Part shown: piece by piece, positions 51,987-60,578 of the stretch
Position numbering within the stretch: position 1 is the stretch's first letter
Layout: each line of letters opens with the position of its first letter
Source: Stenotrophobium rhamnosiphilum
GTDB taxonomy: Bacteria; Pseudomonadota; Gammaproteobacteria; Nevskiales; Nevskiaceae
Direction: 5' to 3'
NCBI RefSeq assembly: GCF_003052265.1
Contig: NZ_QANS01000001.1
Location: forward strand, 434,001 to 498,000
Length of the DNA stretch: 64,000 nucleotides
Made by a program: the position numbers and the translations under genes
The notes under the pieces: generated by a model
Told to the model about the DNA's origin: nothing
The model's database searches: none
What the model saw: the letters and a program-made list of their open reading frames with translations, nothing else

Positions 51987-54389
51987 ATGCGTTCTGTTTT
52001 AGTTCGATTGCCAGCATTGGTTTTCTTAGCAGTTTTACTTGTTGTTCCTTCAGCGTACGCACAGACAAAGCCTGCGGGCATTGTCGTTAACGATATCACT
52101 CAGTTGAACCCGATCAAAGTAGACCGGGTGGTCAAGCCTCACTCCATTGAGGAAATTCAGGCTCTGGTGAAATCACATTCAGGCCCTATTTCTATTGGCG
52201 GAGGACAGTTTAGTCAAGGCGGCCAAACGGCATTTGACGGTGCACTGTTTATTGATCTCCGTGAGTTCAATAAGGTTGTTGGATTCTCTGAGGCAGATAA
52301 GAGCATTACTGTTCAACCGGGGATTACTTGGAGAACTATTCAGGACTATATCGACCCACATAATCTTTCTCTGCAGATTATGCAGACCTATTCAAATTTT
52401 ACGGTAGGCGGATCACTCAGCGTAAATGTACATGGCCGTTATGTTGGTAAGGGTCCATTAGTGCAGTCCGTGCAGTCGATCAAGTTGGTATTGGCTGATG
52501 GTAGTTTGATCGAGTGCAGCCCTAAAGTGCATTCGGATATTTTCTATGCTGCGATTGGCGGATATGGCGGCATCGGAGTGATTGCGGAGGCGACGTTGAA
52601 TCTTGCAGACAACGTCAAGGTTGAACGACGTGTCGTGGGTATGCCTGCTACTCAGTACCGGCAATTCTTTTTCAATAATATCCGCAACGACAAGACGGCA
52701 ATCTTCACCAATGGCGATATTTACCCGCCAGATTTTGATACGGTTAGTTCGGTCACTTGGTACCAGACCAGTAAGCCTTTAACTGTCGAAGATCGACTTA
52801 TTCCCAAGGATGTTAAATATGTTTGGGAACCGCGCATTCTAAATTGGATTGCAGAAGCTCCTTTTGGGCGTCAACTGCGCGAGTACGTCATTGACCCATA
52901 CATTTATCGTAACGAGATGGTTGTATGGAGAAATCATGAGGCAAGTTATGACGTGCATGAGCTAGAACCGAAAAGTCGAGACAAATCAACATTTGTCTTG
53001 CAGGAATACTTTGTTCCGGTTGAAAAATTCGAAGAATTTATTCCAAAGATGCGAGAGGTCTTCAGCAAGAACGATGTGGACGTAGTGAACGTTTCTATTC
53101 GTCATGCCTTGCCTGATCCAGGAACTTTGCTGGCATGGGCGAGAACTGAAGTTTTCGCATTTGTTGTTTACTACAAGCAGGATACCGATGGAGCCGCGCG
53201 TGCTCACGTTGGCGATTGGACGCGTCAGATGGTTGATGCAGTGCTATCAGTCGGCGGCGATTATTATCTACCGTATCAGCCGCATGCGACCCCCGAGCAA
53301 TTTCACCGAGCGTACCCTAATGCTGCGCAATACTTTGCACTAAAGGAAAAGCTGGATCCAACTTTCAAATTTCGTAACAAGTTACTGGACAAGTACGCGC
53401 CAAGTTCCAGTGGCTCGATTGAGAGAGTTCTTCAGGGAATTAAGGGGTATCAGCGTGCAGAAAGTAATACCTTCCTGACTGTTCCTGAGTGGTACATTGT
53501 GTTTAATCCGCAGGAATATGCGGAGCACTTGAAGTCTAAGCCGCCGAGCAGTTTTCCGTATTTCGCGAGCATTGCTGAATTCTGGAGGCTATACGGACAT
53601 ACCTACAGTTTGACGAAAGATAAGTACCCGATGAATTGGGGTGCTCATCTCATGAACTTGGTGATCGGTACTAGCTACACCGTAGAGTTGGCGATCAAGG
53701 GAGTGTATGAGAACACGATTGGACGACTATCAGAATGGGTTTCAAGTCCGGCACTTACACAAGAAGATCAGCTCATACAAAAATATAATGCGGAATATGT
53801 CCAGTTTATCTATGTCTACCCTTGGTACGAATTTCCATTCTGGAGCAAGCTGAAAGAATTCTGGAAGACAGCTTCGTGGCAGGGCGATAATTTTCCTCGA
53901 AAAATCGAGCGACGCTTATTCTTCAGCTCGGAATTTCTCATTAAGACGGCTTATGGCTGGTTAATCGGACTAGGGTCAAAAAGCGTCTACGATGAAGATG
54001 AAGGCAAGATCTACAGCATTGTGGAAAATCTTTCGCAGCATGCGGAACGTCTTGATGATCGTCTGAAAGTTATTCAGCGTTTTCCGAATGGAAAGACCAT
54101 TATCGTGGTGCCTCGCTACGAGCCGTTTCGTGAGGTGGTAGGGAAGCTTGCCGTGACTGGTGCGCGTTTTGACGAAATTGCAGGAAGTCACAAAATTCTT
54201 GTCACGATCATCACGCCTGCAGTTTGGAAATATGATTTCTCTGAAGGCGCGGCAGTATTCCAATCAGCAGTTGTAACGGACAGCAGCGTTGTGCGTTTAG
54301 GAGTGCTGACCGATGTTAAATACCTCAACGCGTTGGTTGTCGATGTGCAGCGTAAAGGATTTAAGTTAGAGCACATATTCGATTATTGA
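51987..54389 (+). CDS. Exported FAD-binding oxidoreductase with unknown C-terminal domain
   Basis: Secreted protein of 800 residues. A signal peptide (ALVFLAVLLVVPSAYAQ) is followed by an FAD_binding_4 domain of the vanillyl-alcohol/aldonolactone oxidase type (about 45-250; ISIGGGQFSQGG near 68, SVNVHGR near 148, GGYGGIGVIAEATL). A substrate-side domain (about 250-480) includes VNVSIRHALPDPG. From about 490 a further 310 residues begin with TFLTVPEWYIVFNPQEYAE and carry FPYFASIAEFWRLYG; I know no function for this part. ATG 51987 follows AAGGGG. It is divergent from the Tat-lipoprotein gene, with starts 42 bp apart. It could oxidise a sugar or lactone with O2. Confidence 0.8.
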   Translation: MRSVLVRLPALVFLAVLLVVPSAYAQTKPAGIVVNDITQLNPIKVDRVVKPHSIEEIQALVKSHSGPISIGGGQFSQGGQTAFDGALFIDLREFNKVVGFSEADKSITVQPGITWRTIQDYIDPHNLSLQIMQTYSNFTVGGSLSVNVHGRYVGKGPLVQSVQSIKLVLADGSLIECSPKVHSDIFYAAIGGYGGIGVIAEATLNLADNVKVERRVVGMPATQYRQFFFNNIRNDKTAIFTNGDIYPPDFDTVSSVTWYQTSKPLTVEDRLIPKDVKYVWEPRILNWIAEAPFGRQLREYVIDPYIYRNEMVVWRNHEASYDVHELEPKSRDKSTFVLQEYFVPVEKFEEFIPKMREVFSKNDVDVVNVSIRHALPDPGTLLAWARTEVFAFVVYYKQDTDGAARAHVGDWTRQMVDAVLSVGGDYYLPYQPHATPEQFHRAYPNAAQYFALKEKLDPTFKFRNKLLDKYAPSSSGSIERVLQGIKGYQRAESNTFLTVPEWYIVFNPQEYAEHLKSKPPSSFPYFASIAEFWRLYGHTYSLTKDKYPMNWGAHLMNLVIGTSYTVELAIKGVYENTIGRLSEWVSSPALTQEDQLIQKYNAEYVQFIYVYPWYEFPFWSKLKEFWKTASWQGDNFPRKIERRLFFSSEFLIKTAYGWLIGLGSKSVYDEDEGKIYSIVENLSQHAERLDDRLKVIQRFPNGKTIIVVPRYEPFREVVGKLAVTGARFDEIAGSHKILVTIITPAVWKYDFSEGAAVFQSAVVTDSSVVRLGVLTDVKYLNALVVDVQRKGFKLEHIFDY

Positions 54390-54413
54390 TACGCCCAATT
54401 CTTGGCAGATGAC

Positions 54414-54689
54414 TTAATCGCCGAAGTACAAATGCCCGGTGATATGCCCACTAGGTGGCATTTGAATGTAGTAACCGGGATCGCGCAGCTTCTCGATCAC
54501 TTTATCGTTGTCGACGCGCGCGAGTTTGCGTTGGGCCAAATCAATATCCATCACGTGCGTGAGCAAGCCCATGCGTTTGAGCAACTCGGGCGGAAGTGAT
54601 TCAGGTTTCAGGTCAGGACGCAGATACAGATACATCTCGACCTGTTTGCTACAGCGATACACCGCGCATGGAATTTTCTCGTTGCTCAT
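54414..54689 (-). CDS. YcgL domain protein
   Basis: Small cytosolic protein of 91 residues with the YcgL pattern: CAVYRCSKQVEMYLYLRPD at the start, LPPELLKRMGLLTHVMDIDL in the middle and GYYIQMPPSGHITGHLYFGD at the end. The family is widespread in Gammaproteobacteria and poorly characterised. I chose ATG 54689; the frame is open far upstream but that part overlaps the acyltransferase gene and is not protein-like. It starts just after the upstream acyltransferase stop (2 bp apart), so they form one transcript. Confidence 0.9.
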   Translation of the reverse strand: MSNEKIPCAVYRCSKQVEMYLYLRPDLKPESLPPELLKRMGLLTHVMDIDLAQRKLARVDNDKVIEKLRDPGYYIQMPPSGHITGHLYFGD

Positions 54690-54691
54690 AC

Positions 54692-55336
54692 TCAAGCGTC
54701 CTTCTGACTTGGGGGCGTCCACTTGATGCCCTTGATGTCGCAGAGAGGCTTGGACATTAATTCTTCGTGACAGGCTACGCCGTAGTCGCGATAGAACTCC
54801 AAAATCGTTTGTAGATCTTTGGCGTAATCGCCGCTCGGCATCACGGCAGGGCCGAAGGTGATGATTTTTTTCTTGTAGTCGCAGGCCGCAGGCAGAATCG
54901 GCGCCTGTGCGCCATGAGCGATGTGATAGAAGCCGCGCTTCCATTCTTCTGCGTTGCTGCGCGTGCCTTCTGGCGCGATCAGTAGAAACATTTTTGGATT
55001 GTTGTTGAAAGCGTCAATGCTTTGTTCAACCACGCCTTTCGCGCTGCGGCGATTAATCGGGATCGCGCCCATCCAGCGCAACATGCTGCCCATGGCGCCT
55101 TTGAACGCACTGTCTTTGATCATGGTGCTGGCGCGAATGCCGAGTGCGAACAACGTCGAGAGGCCAATGACACCGTCCATATTGGAGGTGTGCGGCGCGC
55201 CGAGCAGCACCATCTTCGGCACATTGGGGATCGCCCCAGCCAAGCGCCAGCCCATCAGCCGGAGAATCAAATATCCAAGCGTGCGCGAAAACGCATTGCC
55301 GCGGCGTGGTACTTGGGGGCCGATTGGCAGACTCAT
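54692..55336 (-). CDS. 1-acyl-glycerol-3-phosphate acyltransferase-like (PlsC family)
   Basis: Membrane-associated acyltransferase of 214 residues. H-x4-D is H49..D54 in APHTSNMD, and APEGTRSNAEEWKRGFYHIA near 125 is the PlsC phosphate-binding block. Two hydrophobic stretches lie near the N-terminus. It is shorter than PlsC and resembles the lysophospholipid acyltransferase-like group. ATG 55336 is preceded by a 272-bp gap with a terminator-like hairpin. Probable role: acylation of a lysophospholipid or other glycerolipid. Confidence 0.88.
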   Translation of the reverse strand: MSLPIGPQVPRRGNAFSRTLGYLILRLMGWRLAGAIPNVPKMVLLGAPHTSNMDGVIGLSTLFALGIRASTMIKDSAFKGAMGSMLRWMGAIPINRRSAKGVVEQSIDAFNNNPKMFLLIAPEGTRSNAEEWKRGFYHIAHGAQAPILPAACDYKKKIITFGPAVMPSGDYAKDLQTILEFYRDYGVACHEELMSKPLCDIKGIKWTPPSQKDA

Positions 55337-55362
55337 GATTTTTCCCTGTTTTAAAGCGTGTA

Positions 55363-55395
55363 TATAAAAAGGCCGACGCTACGGTGGCGTCGGCC
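55363..55395 (-). terminator. Terminator-like hairpin upstream of the PlsC-like gene
   Basis: Stem of 9 bp: GGCCGACGC (55371-55379) and GCGTCGGCC (55387-55395), loop TACGGTG. On the leftward strand it is followed by TTTTTATATA. Yet it lies before, not after, a leftward gene (start 55336), and the gene on its other side is rightward. It may be an attenuator in that gene's leader or the 3' end of a small leftward RNA. The rest of 55396-55608 shows only a short CTCCTG..CAGGAG stem (55542-55561). Confidence 0.6.
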
Positions 55396-55608
55396 CAGTG
55401 ATTATCTCAGGTTCGGCCGCATAGGGCATGGCGCACGGCTACTGTCCTTGGATTGGTAGGCTTGACTGGTAAAAATCTGGACGCGATTCCAATGGCGACC
55501 TGTCAACGGTAGAGTTCAGAAAGTAGCTGGTGGAAGAAGGCTCCTGAGTGCCTACAGGAGCTGAGTCTCTTCACAACCGGCAATTCATAAAGGCAGAGAG
55601 GGGAAGTA

Positions 55609-57882
55609 ATGTTGACTCGAATTTATCGTGCGGCCGGGGTTCCGGCGGCTCTGTGCGCAGTTGTGGCGGTGTTGATTAGCGGCTGTGGTTCATCCGAGCC
55701 CGTTTCATCCTCATCGGCGGGCCAAGGCCCTAGTCGCTGCGGTGATGTGACGACGCGGCCTTGGTGTAATCCCAAGCTCTCGCCAGCTGCGCGCTCCGAT
55801 CTGCTGCTCGGCGAAATGACGCTGATGCAGAAGCTCAGCCTACTCGCTGGCGATGACATCATTTCTGCAGCCAGCGGCGATCCCTACGCCGGTATCAGTA
55901 ACGGCATTCCAGAACTCGGCATTCCAGATCTGCGCATGTCCGACGGCCCCGTCGGTGTTCGCGGCAGTGAGGCCACTGCATTTCCAACGCCGCTGTCGCT
56001 GGCTTCCAGCTTTGATCCCAGACTTGCGCAACGCACCGGCAAAGCCGTGGCTAACGAAGTCCGTCACAAAGGCAACGATCTGCTGCACGCGCCGGTGCTC
56101 GACATCATGCGCAATCCGCTCGCGGGGCGCACTTTCGAAACTTATGGCGAAGATCCGTATTTAGCGGAACGTCTCGGCGTCGAATGGATTCGCGGTGCAC
56201 AGACGGAAGGCGTGATGGCCAACGTCAAGCACTACGTGATGAACACACAGGAAGGTCAGATTGGTTTACCGCCGATCACGTCGCTAGTGGGCGGTCGCCA
56301 GTTGATCAATCACATCGTGGATGAACGCACGCTGCGAGAGATGCATCTGTTCCCCTTCGAAGCAGCAGTGCGCGAAGCCGATGTTGCCACCGTCATGTGC
56401 GCCTATGGTTTTGTGAATGGATCCGCGGCTTGTGGCAGTGAGTTCCTTCTACAGCAGGTGTTGCGTGATGAGTGGGGCTTCGACGGCTTCGTCGTCTCTG
56501 ACTACGTGCTCGCAGTAAAAGACACGGTGTTGTCGATCAATAACGGCACGGAAATCGAGATGCCGCTCGGCATGTTCTACACACCAGCGCTGCTGCAAGT
56601 CGCGGTGATCGCAGGTCTCGTCACAGAAGAAACGGTCGACCTTCGTGTTGGCAATATTCTTCGCACATTGTTCCGATTTGGATTCTTTGATCGCGCGAAT
56701 TACGTCCGCGACGATGCAGCTATCGATGCCGATGCTCACCAGACGGTTGCGCGCGAATCGGCCGAGCAGGGCGCGGTACTGCTACGCAATGACGGCACAT
56801 TGCCGCTGTCTGCGTCTTCACTGAATCGCATTGCTGTTTTCGGCGCATCAGCCACAGTGCGTCCGAGCGGCGGCGGTTCTTCGGCGGTGATTCCACGCCG
56901 CTTCATTTCTCCACTTGATGGTCTCACTGCGCGTTTGCCGAATGCAGAAATCGTGCATAACGCGGGCACTGATGCCGCCGCGGCCGCAACGCTTGCAGCG
57001 ACAGCGGACGTAGCCATTATTTTCGTCGCTGACAAAGCTAGTGAAGGCGTTGATAAAACTTGCTTGTCACTCGACTGCCCGGATTTGCCTTTGTCTGTGC
57101 TCGTGCCAGGACTGCCAGAAATCGGCGAGAAGCCACAGGACGAGCTGATTGCTGCTGTTGCAGCAGCGAATCCGAAGACCGTTGTTGTTTTGCAGACTGC
57201 AGGTCCAGTGCTGACGCCTTGGCGTGATCAGGTCGCCGCATTGATGGAAGTCTGGTATCCCGGACAAGAAGGCGGTGATGCGATTGCGCGCCTCTTGCTC
57301 GGTGATACCGATCCGGGTGGTCGTCTGCCGGTGACATTCCCCAAGGCAGAAGGCGACACGCCTACGGCTGGTAATCCGCTGCAGTATCCCAGTGTCGCGA
57401 ATCAGATTCTCTATACCGAAGGCGTTTTCACGGGCTATCGCTGGTACGACAAACAATCCGTCGAGCCTGCATTTCCCTTTGGCTACGGCTTGTCTTATAC
57501 GCAATTTGAATACAGCGATCTGAAAGTGAAAGCGGGCGCTGGAAAACTCACGGTCAGTCTTAATGTACGCAATACCGGCAGTCGTGCTGGCTGGGCAACG
57601 CCGCAGTTGTATCTCGGTTTGCCTGCGCCTTCGGCAGCAGTACCGCAGCCGCCGCGTGTGCTGAAAGGCTTTTCTAAGCAATGGCTCAAAGCGGGTGCTT
57701 CTGTCCGCACAACATTCACGCTCAATGATCGTGCGCTTTCATATTGGGACGTGGACAGCAGCGCTTGGAAAGTGGCTGATGGTTGCTACAGCGTCGAAGC
57801 TGGCGCGCATTCGCGTGATCTTCCTCTTAAGCTGACTTTCAGCCGGGCCAATACTTCAATGACCGTTGGTTCGTGCAGCTGA
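55609..57882 (+). CDS. Glycoside hydrolase family 3 (beta-glucosidase-like) lipoprotein
   Basis: Exported GH3 enzyme of 757 residues. The signal ends in lipobox LISGC (C26), so it is anchored in the envelope. The barrel domain has GVRGSEATAFPTPLSLASSFDP and NVKHYVMNTQE; GFDGFVVSDYV near 297 carries the nucleophile aspartate. The alpha/beta sandwich domain (about 390-600) and an Fn3-like C-terminal domain (from about 640; LNVRNTGSRAG..QLYLG) follow. It removes terminal beta-linked sugars, usually glucose. It may act on EPS or on plant or algal glycans. GAGAGGGGAAG precedes the start. Confidence 0.92.
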   Translation: MLTRIYRAAGVPAALCAVVAVLISGCGSSEPVSSSSAGQGPSRCGDVTTRPWCNPKLSPAARSDLLLGEMTLMQKLSLLAGDDIISAASGDPYAGISNGIPELGIPDLRMSDGPVGVRGSEATAFPTPLSLASSFDPRLAQRTGKAVANEVRHKGNDLLHAPVLDIMRNPLAGRTFETYGEDPYLAERLGVEWIRGAQTEGVMANVKHYVMNTQEGQIGLPPITSLVGGRQLINHIVDERTLREMHLFPFEAAVREADVATVMCAYGFVNGSAACGSEFLLQQVLRDEWGFDGFVVSDYVLAVKDTVLSINNGTEIEMPLGMFYTPALLQVAVIAGLVTEETVDLRVGNILRTLFRFGFFDRANYVRDDAAIDADAHQTVARESAEQGAVLLRNDGTLPLSASSLNRIAVFGASATVRPSGGGSSAVIPRRFISPLDGLTARLPNAEIVHNAGTDAAAAATLAATADVAIIFVADKASEGVDKTCLSLDCPDLPLSVLVPGLPEIGEKPQDELIAAVAAANPKTVVVLQTAGPVLTPWRDQVAALMEVWYPGQEGGDAIARLLLGDTDPGGRLPVTFPKAEGDTPTAGNPLQYPSVANQILYTEGVFTGYRWYDKQSVEPAFPFGYGLSYTQFEYSDLKVKAGAGKLTVSLNVRNTGSRAGWATPQLYLGLPAPSAAVPQPPRVLKGFSKQWLKAGASVRTTFTLNDRALSYWDVDSSAWKVADGCYSVEAGAHSRDLPLKLTFSRANTSMTVGSCS

Positions 57883-57908
57883 TCTGATTTACAAACGACG
57901 CACAAACG

Positions 57909-57945
57909 AAAGGGCCGACCCGCAAATGCGAGTCGGCCCTTTTAA
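57909..57945. terminator. Bidirectional rho-independent terminator
   Basis: Arms AAAGGGCCGAC (57909-57919) and GTCGGCCCTTT (57932-57942) with an inner CGCA..TGCG pair and flanking A and T runs. It separates the GH3 gene from the convergent nitronate monooxygenase gene. Confidence 0.9.
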
Positions 57946-57963
57946 TTTGACACTGAATCTTAC

Positions 57964-58932
57964 TTAGATCGCCAGTTTTGCTTTGGCAGCCTGATATTCG
58001 CGACGCAGGCGTGCAACAAGTTCGCCAGCGCTCACAACATCTTTGACTGCACCTACACCCTGACCAGCGCTCCAGATGTCCTTCCAAGCCTTGGGGCCAG
58101 CCTGCTTAGTGCCGTCGCCCGCGCCAAAGTCCATCTTGCTTGGATCAGCTTGTACGAGGTTGTTCGGATCAAGACCGGCGTTGACGATGCTCGGCTTGAG
58201 GTAGTTGCCGTTTACGCCGCTGAAGCTGTTGGTGTAGACGATGTCGTCTGCGCCGCTGTCGACCACCATCTGCTTGTAACCCTGCGGTGCATTGGCCTCG
58301 TGTGTGGCGATGAAGGCAGAGCCGATATAGGCCACGTCTGCGCCCATCGCTTGTGCAGCCAGTACAGCGCCACCATGAGCAATGCAGCCCGACAGTGCGA
58401 GCGGGCCATCAAACCATTCGCGGATTTCTTGAATCAAGGCAAATGGCGACATCGTGCCCGCGTGGCCGCCTGCGCCATTCGCGACAGCGATCAAGCCGTC
58501 AGCGCCTTTCTCGATTGCTTTGCGTGCGAAGAAGTTGTTGATGATGTCGTGAAACACCACGCCGCCGTAGCTGTGGATCGCTTCGTTCACATCGGTGCGT
58601 GCGCCGAGCGAGGTGATGATGACCGGCACTTTGTACTTCACGCACATGTCGAGATCGTGCTGCAGACGATCATTGGATTTGTGCACGATCTGGTTCACGG
58701 CAAATGGCGCAGAAGGCGACTCTGGGTGCGCAGCATCCCATTCAGCCAGTTCGGTGGTGATGCGCTTGAGCCAGACTTCCAGTTCCGCTGCAGGGCGAGC
58801 GTTGAGCGCAGGGAAGGAGCCCACAATACCGGCTTTGCACTGTGCAATCACCAACTCAGGATTGGACACAATGAACATCGGCGAAGCGATGACAGGGAAG
58901 GACAGGCGACGCAGATTTTCAGGAAGAGCCAT
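57964..58932 (-). CDS. NAD(P)H-dependent flavin oxidoreductase (nitronate monooxygenase-like)
   Basis: FMN TIM-barrel enzyme of 322 residues. FPVIASPMFIVSNPELVIAQCKAGIVGSF is the typical start; AVANGAGGHAGTMSPFALIQEI is the GAGGHxG flavin/substrate region with the catalytic histidine; ALSGCIAHGGAVLAAQAMGADVAYIGSAF binds the FMN phosphate. These enzymes oxidise alkyl nitronates, or act as quinone or enoyl reductases (the FabK-like branch). Which applies is not visible. ATG 58932 is a clear start. Confidence 0.88.
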   Translation of the reverse strand: MALPENLRRLSFPVIASPMFIVSNPELVIAQCKAGIVGSFPALNARPAAELEVWLKRITTELAEWDAAHPESPSAPFAVNQIVHKSNDRLQHDLDMCVKYKVPVIITSLGARTDVNEAIHSYGGVVFHDIINNFFARKAIEKGADGLIAVANGAGGHAGTMSPFALIQEIREWFDGPLALSGCIAHGGAVLAAQAMGADVAYIGSAFIATHEANAPQGYKQMVVDSGADDIVYTNSFSGVNGNYLKPSIVNAGLDPNNLVQADPSKMDFGAGDGTKQAGPKAWKDIWSAGQGVGAVKDVVSAGELVARLRREYQAAKAKLAI

Positions 58933-59106
58933 GAGGGATACCTACTAATAGAAAAGTTTGTGGCCGCAGTTTATGCCATCCCGCCTTCTGTATCTCCGTT
59001 GACCTTTTAGGCTGAACATGCGCACGAAATGCACGCGAGGATCAAGAATGTTTAGCTTTTCGCAGCCATCCGGTGTAGAAGGAAACTTCACAACAGGAGA
59101 GTGCGC

Positions 59107-59208
59107 ATGAGTAAAGGTATGGACAGTAAGAAGAACGACAAAAAGAAGCCAGCTAAGACGATGAAGGAAAAGAAGGCGGCTAAAGCTGAAAAGAAAGCCA
59201 AGCGCTAA
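59107..59208 (+). CDS. Lysine-rich 33-residue protein
   Basis: Short gene with a strong ribosome site (CAGGAG ending 7 bases before ATG) and its own terminator just downstream. The product is 33 residues: about half Lys, with Ala, Ser and Asp and no hydrophobic core, and a run of KKPAKTMKEKKAAKAEKKAKR at the end. It is the only gene in the 341-bp stretch between NMO and HMG-CoA reductase. It is too short for domain assignment; it could bind nucleic acid or acidic polymers, or be a disordered stress protein. The GC and codon pattern fits its neighbours. Confidence 0.68.
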   Translation: MSKGMDSKKNDKKKPAKTMKEKKAAKAEKKAKR

Positions 59209-59223
59209 GCGGGCTGGCTAATC

Positions 59224-59272
59224 TGGGCTGATGCGAAACGTCTAACCGTCGTTTTACATCAGCCCATTTTTA
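59224..59272 (+). terminator. Rho-independent terminator of lysine-rich gene
   Basis: Arms TGGGCTGATG (59224-59233) and CATCAGCCCA (59257-59266) pair perfectly, with a further short AAACG..CGTTT pairing inside the loop, then TTTTTATTTA. It also ends near the stop of the convergent HMG-CoA reductase gene. Confidence 0.85.
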
Positions 59273-59273
59273 T

Positions 59274-60461
59274 TTATGGGCGGTTGCGGCCAAACTGATC
59301 GTGGCTAGAAACCCAATCACCCGCTAGCACTGCGCTGCTCAGCGACGTTTCACCCGCCAGCACTACGCCTGCGCAAATCTCAGCAAACTTGTCGGCTTTG
59401 CCTTTGCCGTAGCAGCCGAGTATGTCCAGGCATTCCTTCTGCGTTGCCAAGCCCGTGCCGCCGCCATACGTGGCGACGATCAGTGAGGTGAGCGTGATCG
59501 ACCAGTAGTAGTCACCGTTATCGAGCAACTGCGAATAGGTTGTCGCTGCGTGGGACTCGGCGATATTTGCGACGTCTTGTCCCGTTGCAATAAACATCGC
59601 CGTCAAACCATTCGCGGCGTGCGCGCCGTTGTTGGCGCTGCCAACCATGAACGCACCGGCCTGAGAAATCTGACGCATGCGGAACAGATCCTGCGTACTC
59701 ACGCCCATCAAACTTTTCAGCACGTCGTTCTTGATCACCGCTTCTGCCACCACGCGCTTGCCACGTGTGAGCAGTGTGTTGATCTGCGAATGTTTTTTGT
59801 CGGTATCGATATTGCCGGAGAGGACGTAGCGCGGCTTGTCTGGATGCGTGCGCACGATCCATTCGCAAGCAGCGAGCGTTGCTTTGCTGACCATGTTTTG
59901 GCCTGCGGCATCGCCAGTGCTGTAGTTGAAGCGCAAATAGCGCAGCGGGCCAATAGCGTACTGGCCGATGTGTTGCAACTTGCCGACGCTGGTGGTGGTT
60001 TCTGCGGCTGCCTTAATCGCATCAAAGTGCGCAGTGATCCAATCGCCAAACTCACGTGCGGTGAGCGCATCGTCAAAAATAAATACAGGCGAGCGCTGCA
60101 TGAACTGTTCGACGACGGTGGTTTTCACACCGCCGCATTCGCTGAGCAAACGCATGCCACGGTTGTAGCTCGCCACCAGCGTGCCTTCGCTGGTTGCCAT
60201 CGGAATGTAGAAATCACCACGCGCGTGTTCGCCGTTGATACGCAGCGGGCCTGCAAGACCTAGTGGAACCTGGGCGACACCGGTGAAGTTTTCGATGTTG
60301 CCCGGCAGCATCGAAGGATCAAACGAATAGCTGCCGACATGTTCAAGCGTCGCGCCAGTTTGTTCACGCACAAATTCGCGGCGCGCAGCGGCGGCATCAC
60401 GCGTGTAATCGTTATCTTTATTGCGCGGAATTTTTGCGCGCGGTTTGGATTCACTGCTCAT
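59274..60461 (-). CDS. Hydroxymethylglutaryl-CoA reductase, class I (eukaryote-type)
   Basis: Enzyme of 395 residues converting HMG-CoA to mevalonate with NADPH. E92 in SEGTLVASYNRG, the catalytic lysine in SGNIDTDKKHSQIN, GDAAGQNMV, and the C-terminal AGDWVSSHDQFGRNRP with the catalytic histidine are all present. NIDTDKK and ENFTGVAQVPLGLAGPLRI are class I patterns, as in eukaryotes and archaea. No other mevalonate gene is in the window. ATG 60461 follows GGGGAGA; the longer frame from 60515 is not family-like. Confidence 0.92.
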   Translation of the reverse strand: MSSESKPRAKIPRNKDNDYTRDAAAARREFVREQTGATLEHVGSYSFDPSMLPGNIENFTGVAQVPLGLAGPLRINGEHARGDFYIPMATSEGTLVASYNRGMRLLSECGGVKTTVVEQFMQRSPVFIFDDALTAREFGDWITAHFDAIKAAAETTTSVGKLQHIGQYAIGPLRYLRFNYSTGDAAGQNMVSKATLAACEWIVRTHPDKPRYVLSGNIDTDKKHSQINTLLTRGKRVVAEAVIKNDVLKSLMGVSTQDLFRMRQISQAGAFMVGSANNGAHAANGLTAMFIATGQDVANIAESHAATTYSQLLDNGDYYWSITLTSLIVATYGGGTGLATQKECLDILGCYGKGKADKFAEICAGVVLAGETSLSSAVLAGDWVSSHDQFGRNRP

Positions 60462-60578
60462 GGTTTCTCCCCGGATATTCTTTCGATCATGCAGGGAAGT
60501 TGACGCAAACGCCAAGGCAGAACATTGGCCGGAAAAACTTAAGGTGAAGTCGCCAAAGCCGTGGAAGACGGCTAGCGC

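Noticed and set aside
58150-59010. 286-codon open frame on the + strand
   Set aside because: Antisense to the nitronate monooxygenase gene, which has all flavin-site motifs.
59550-60263. 237-codon open frame on the + strand
   Set aside because: Antisense to HMG-CoA reductase.
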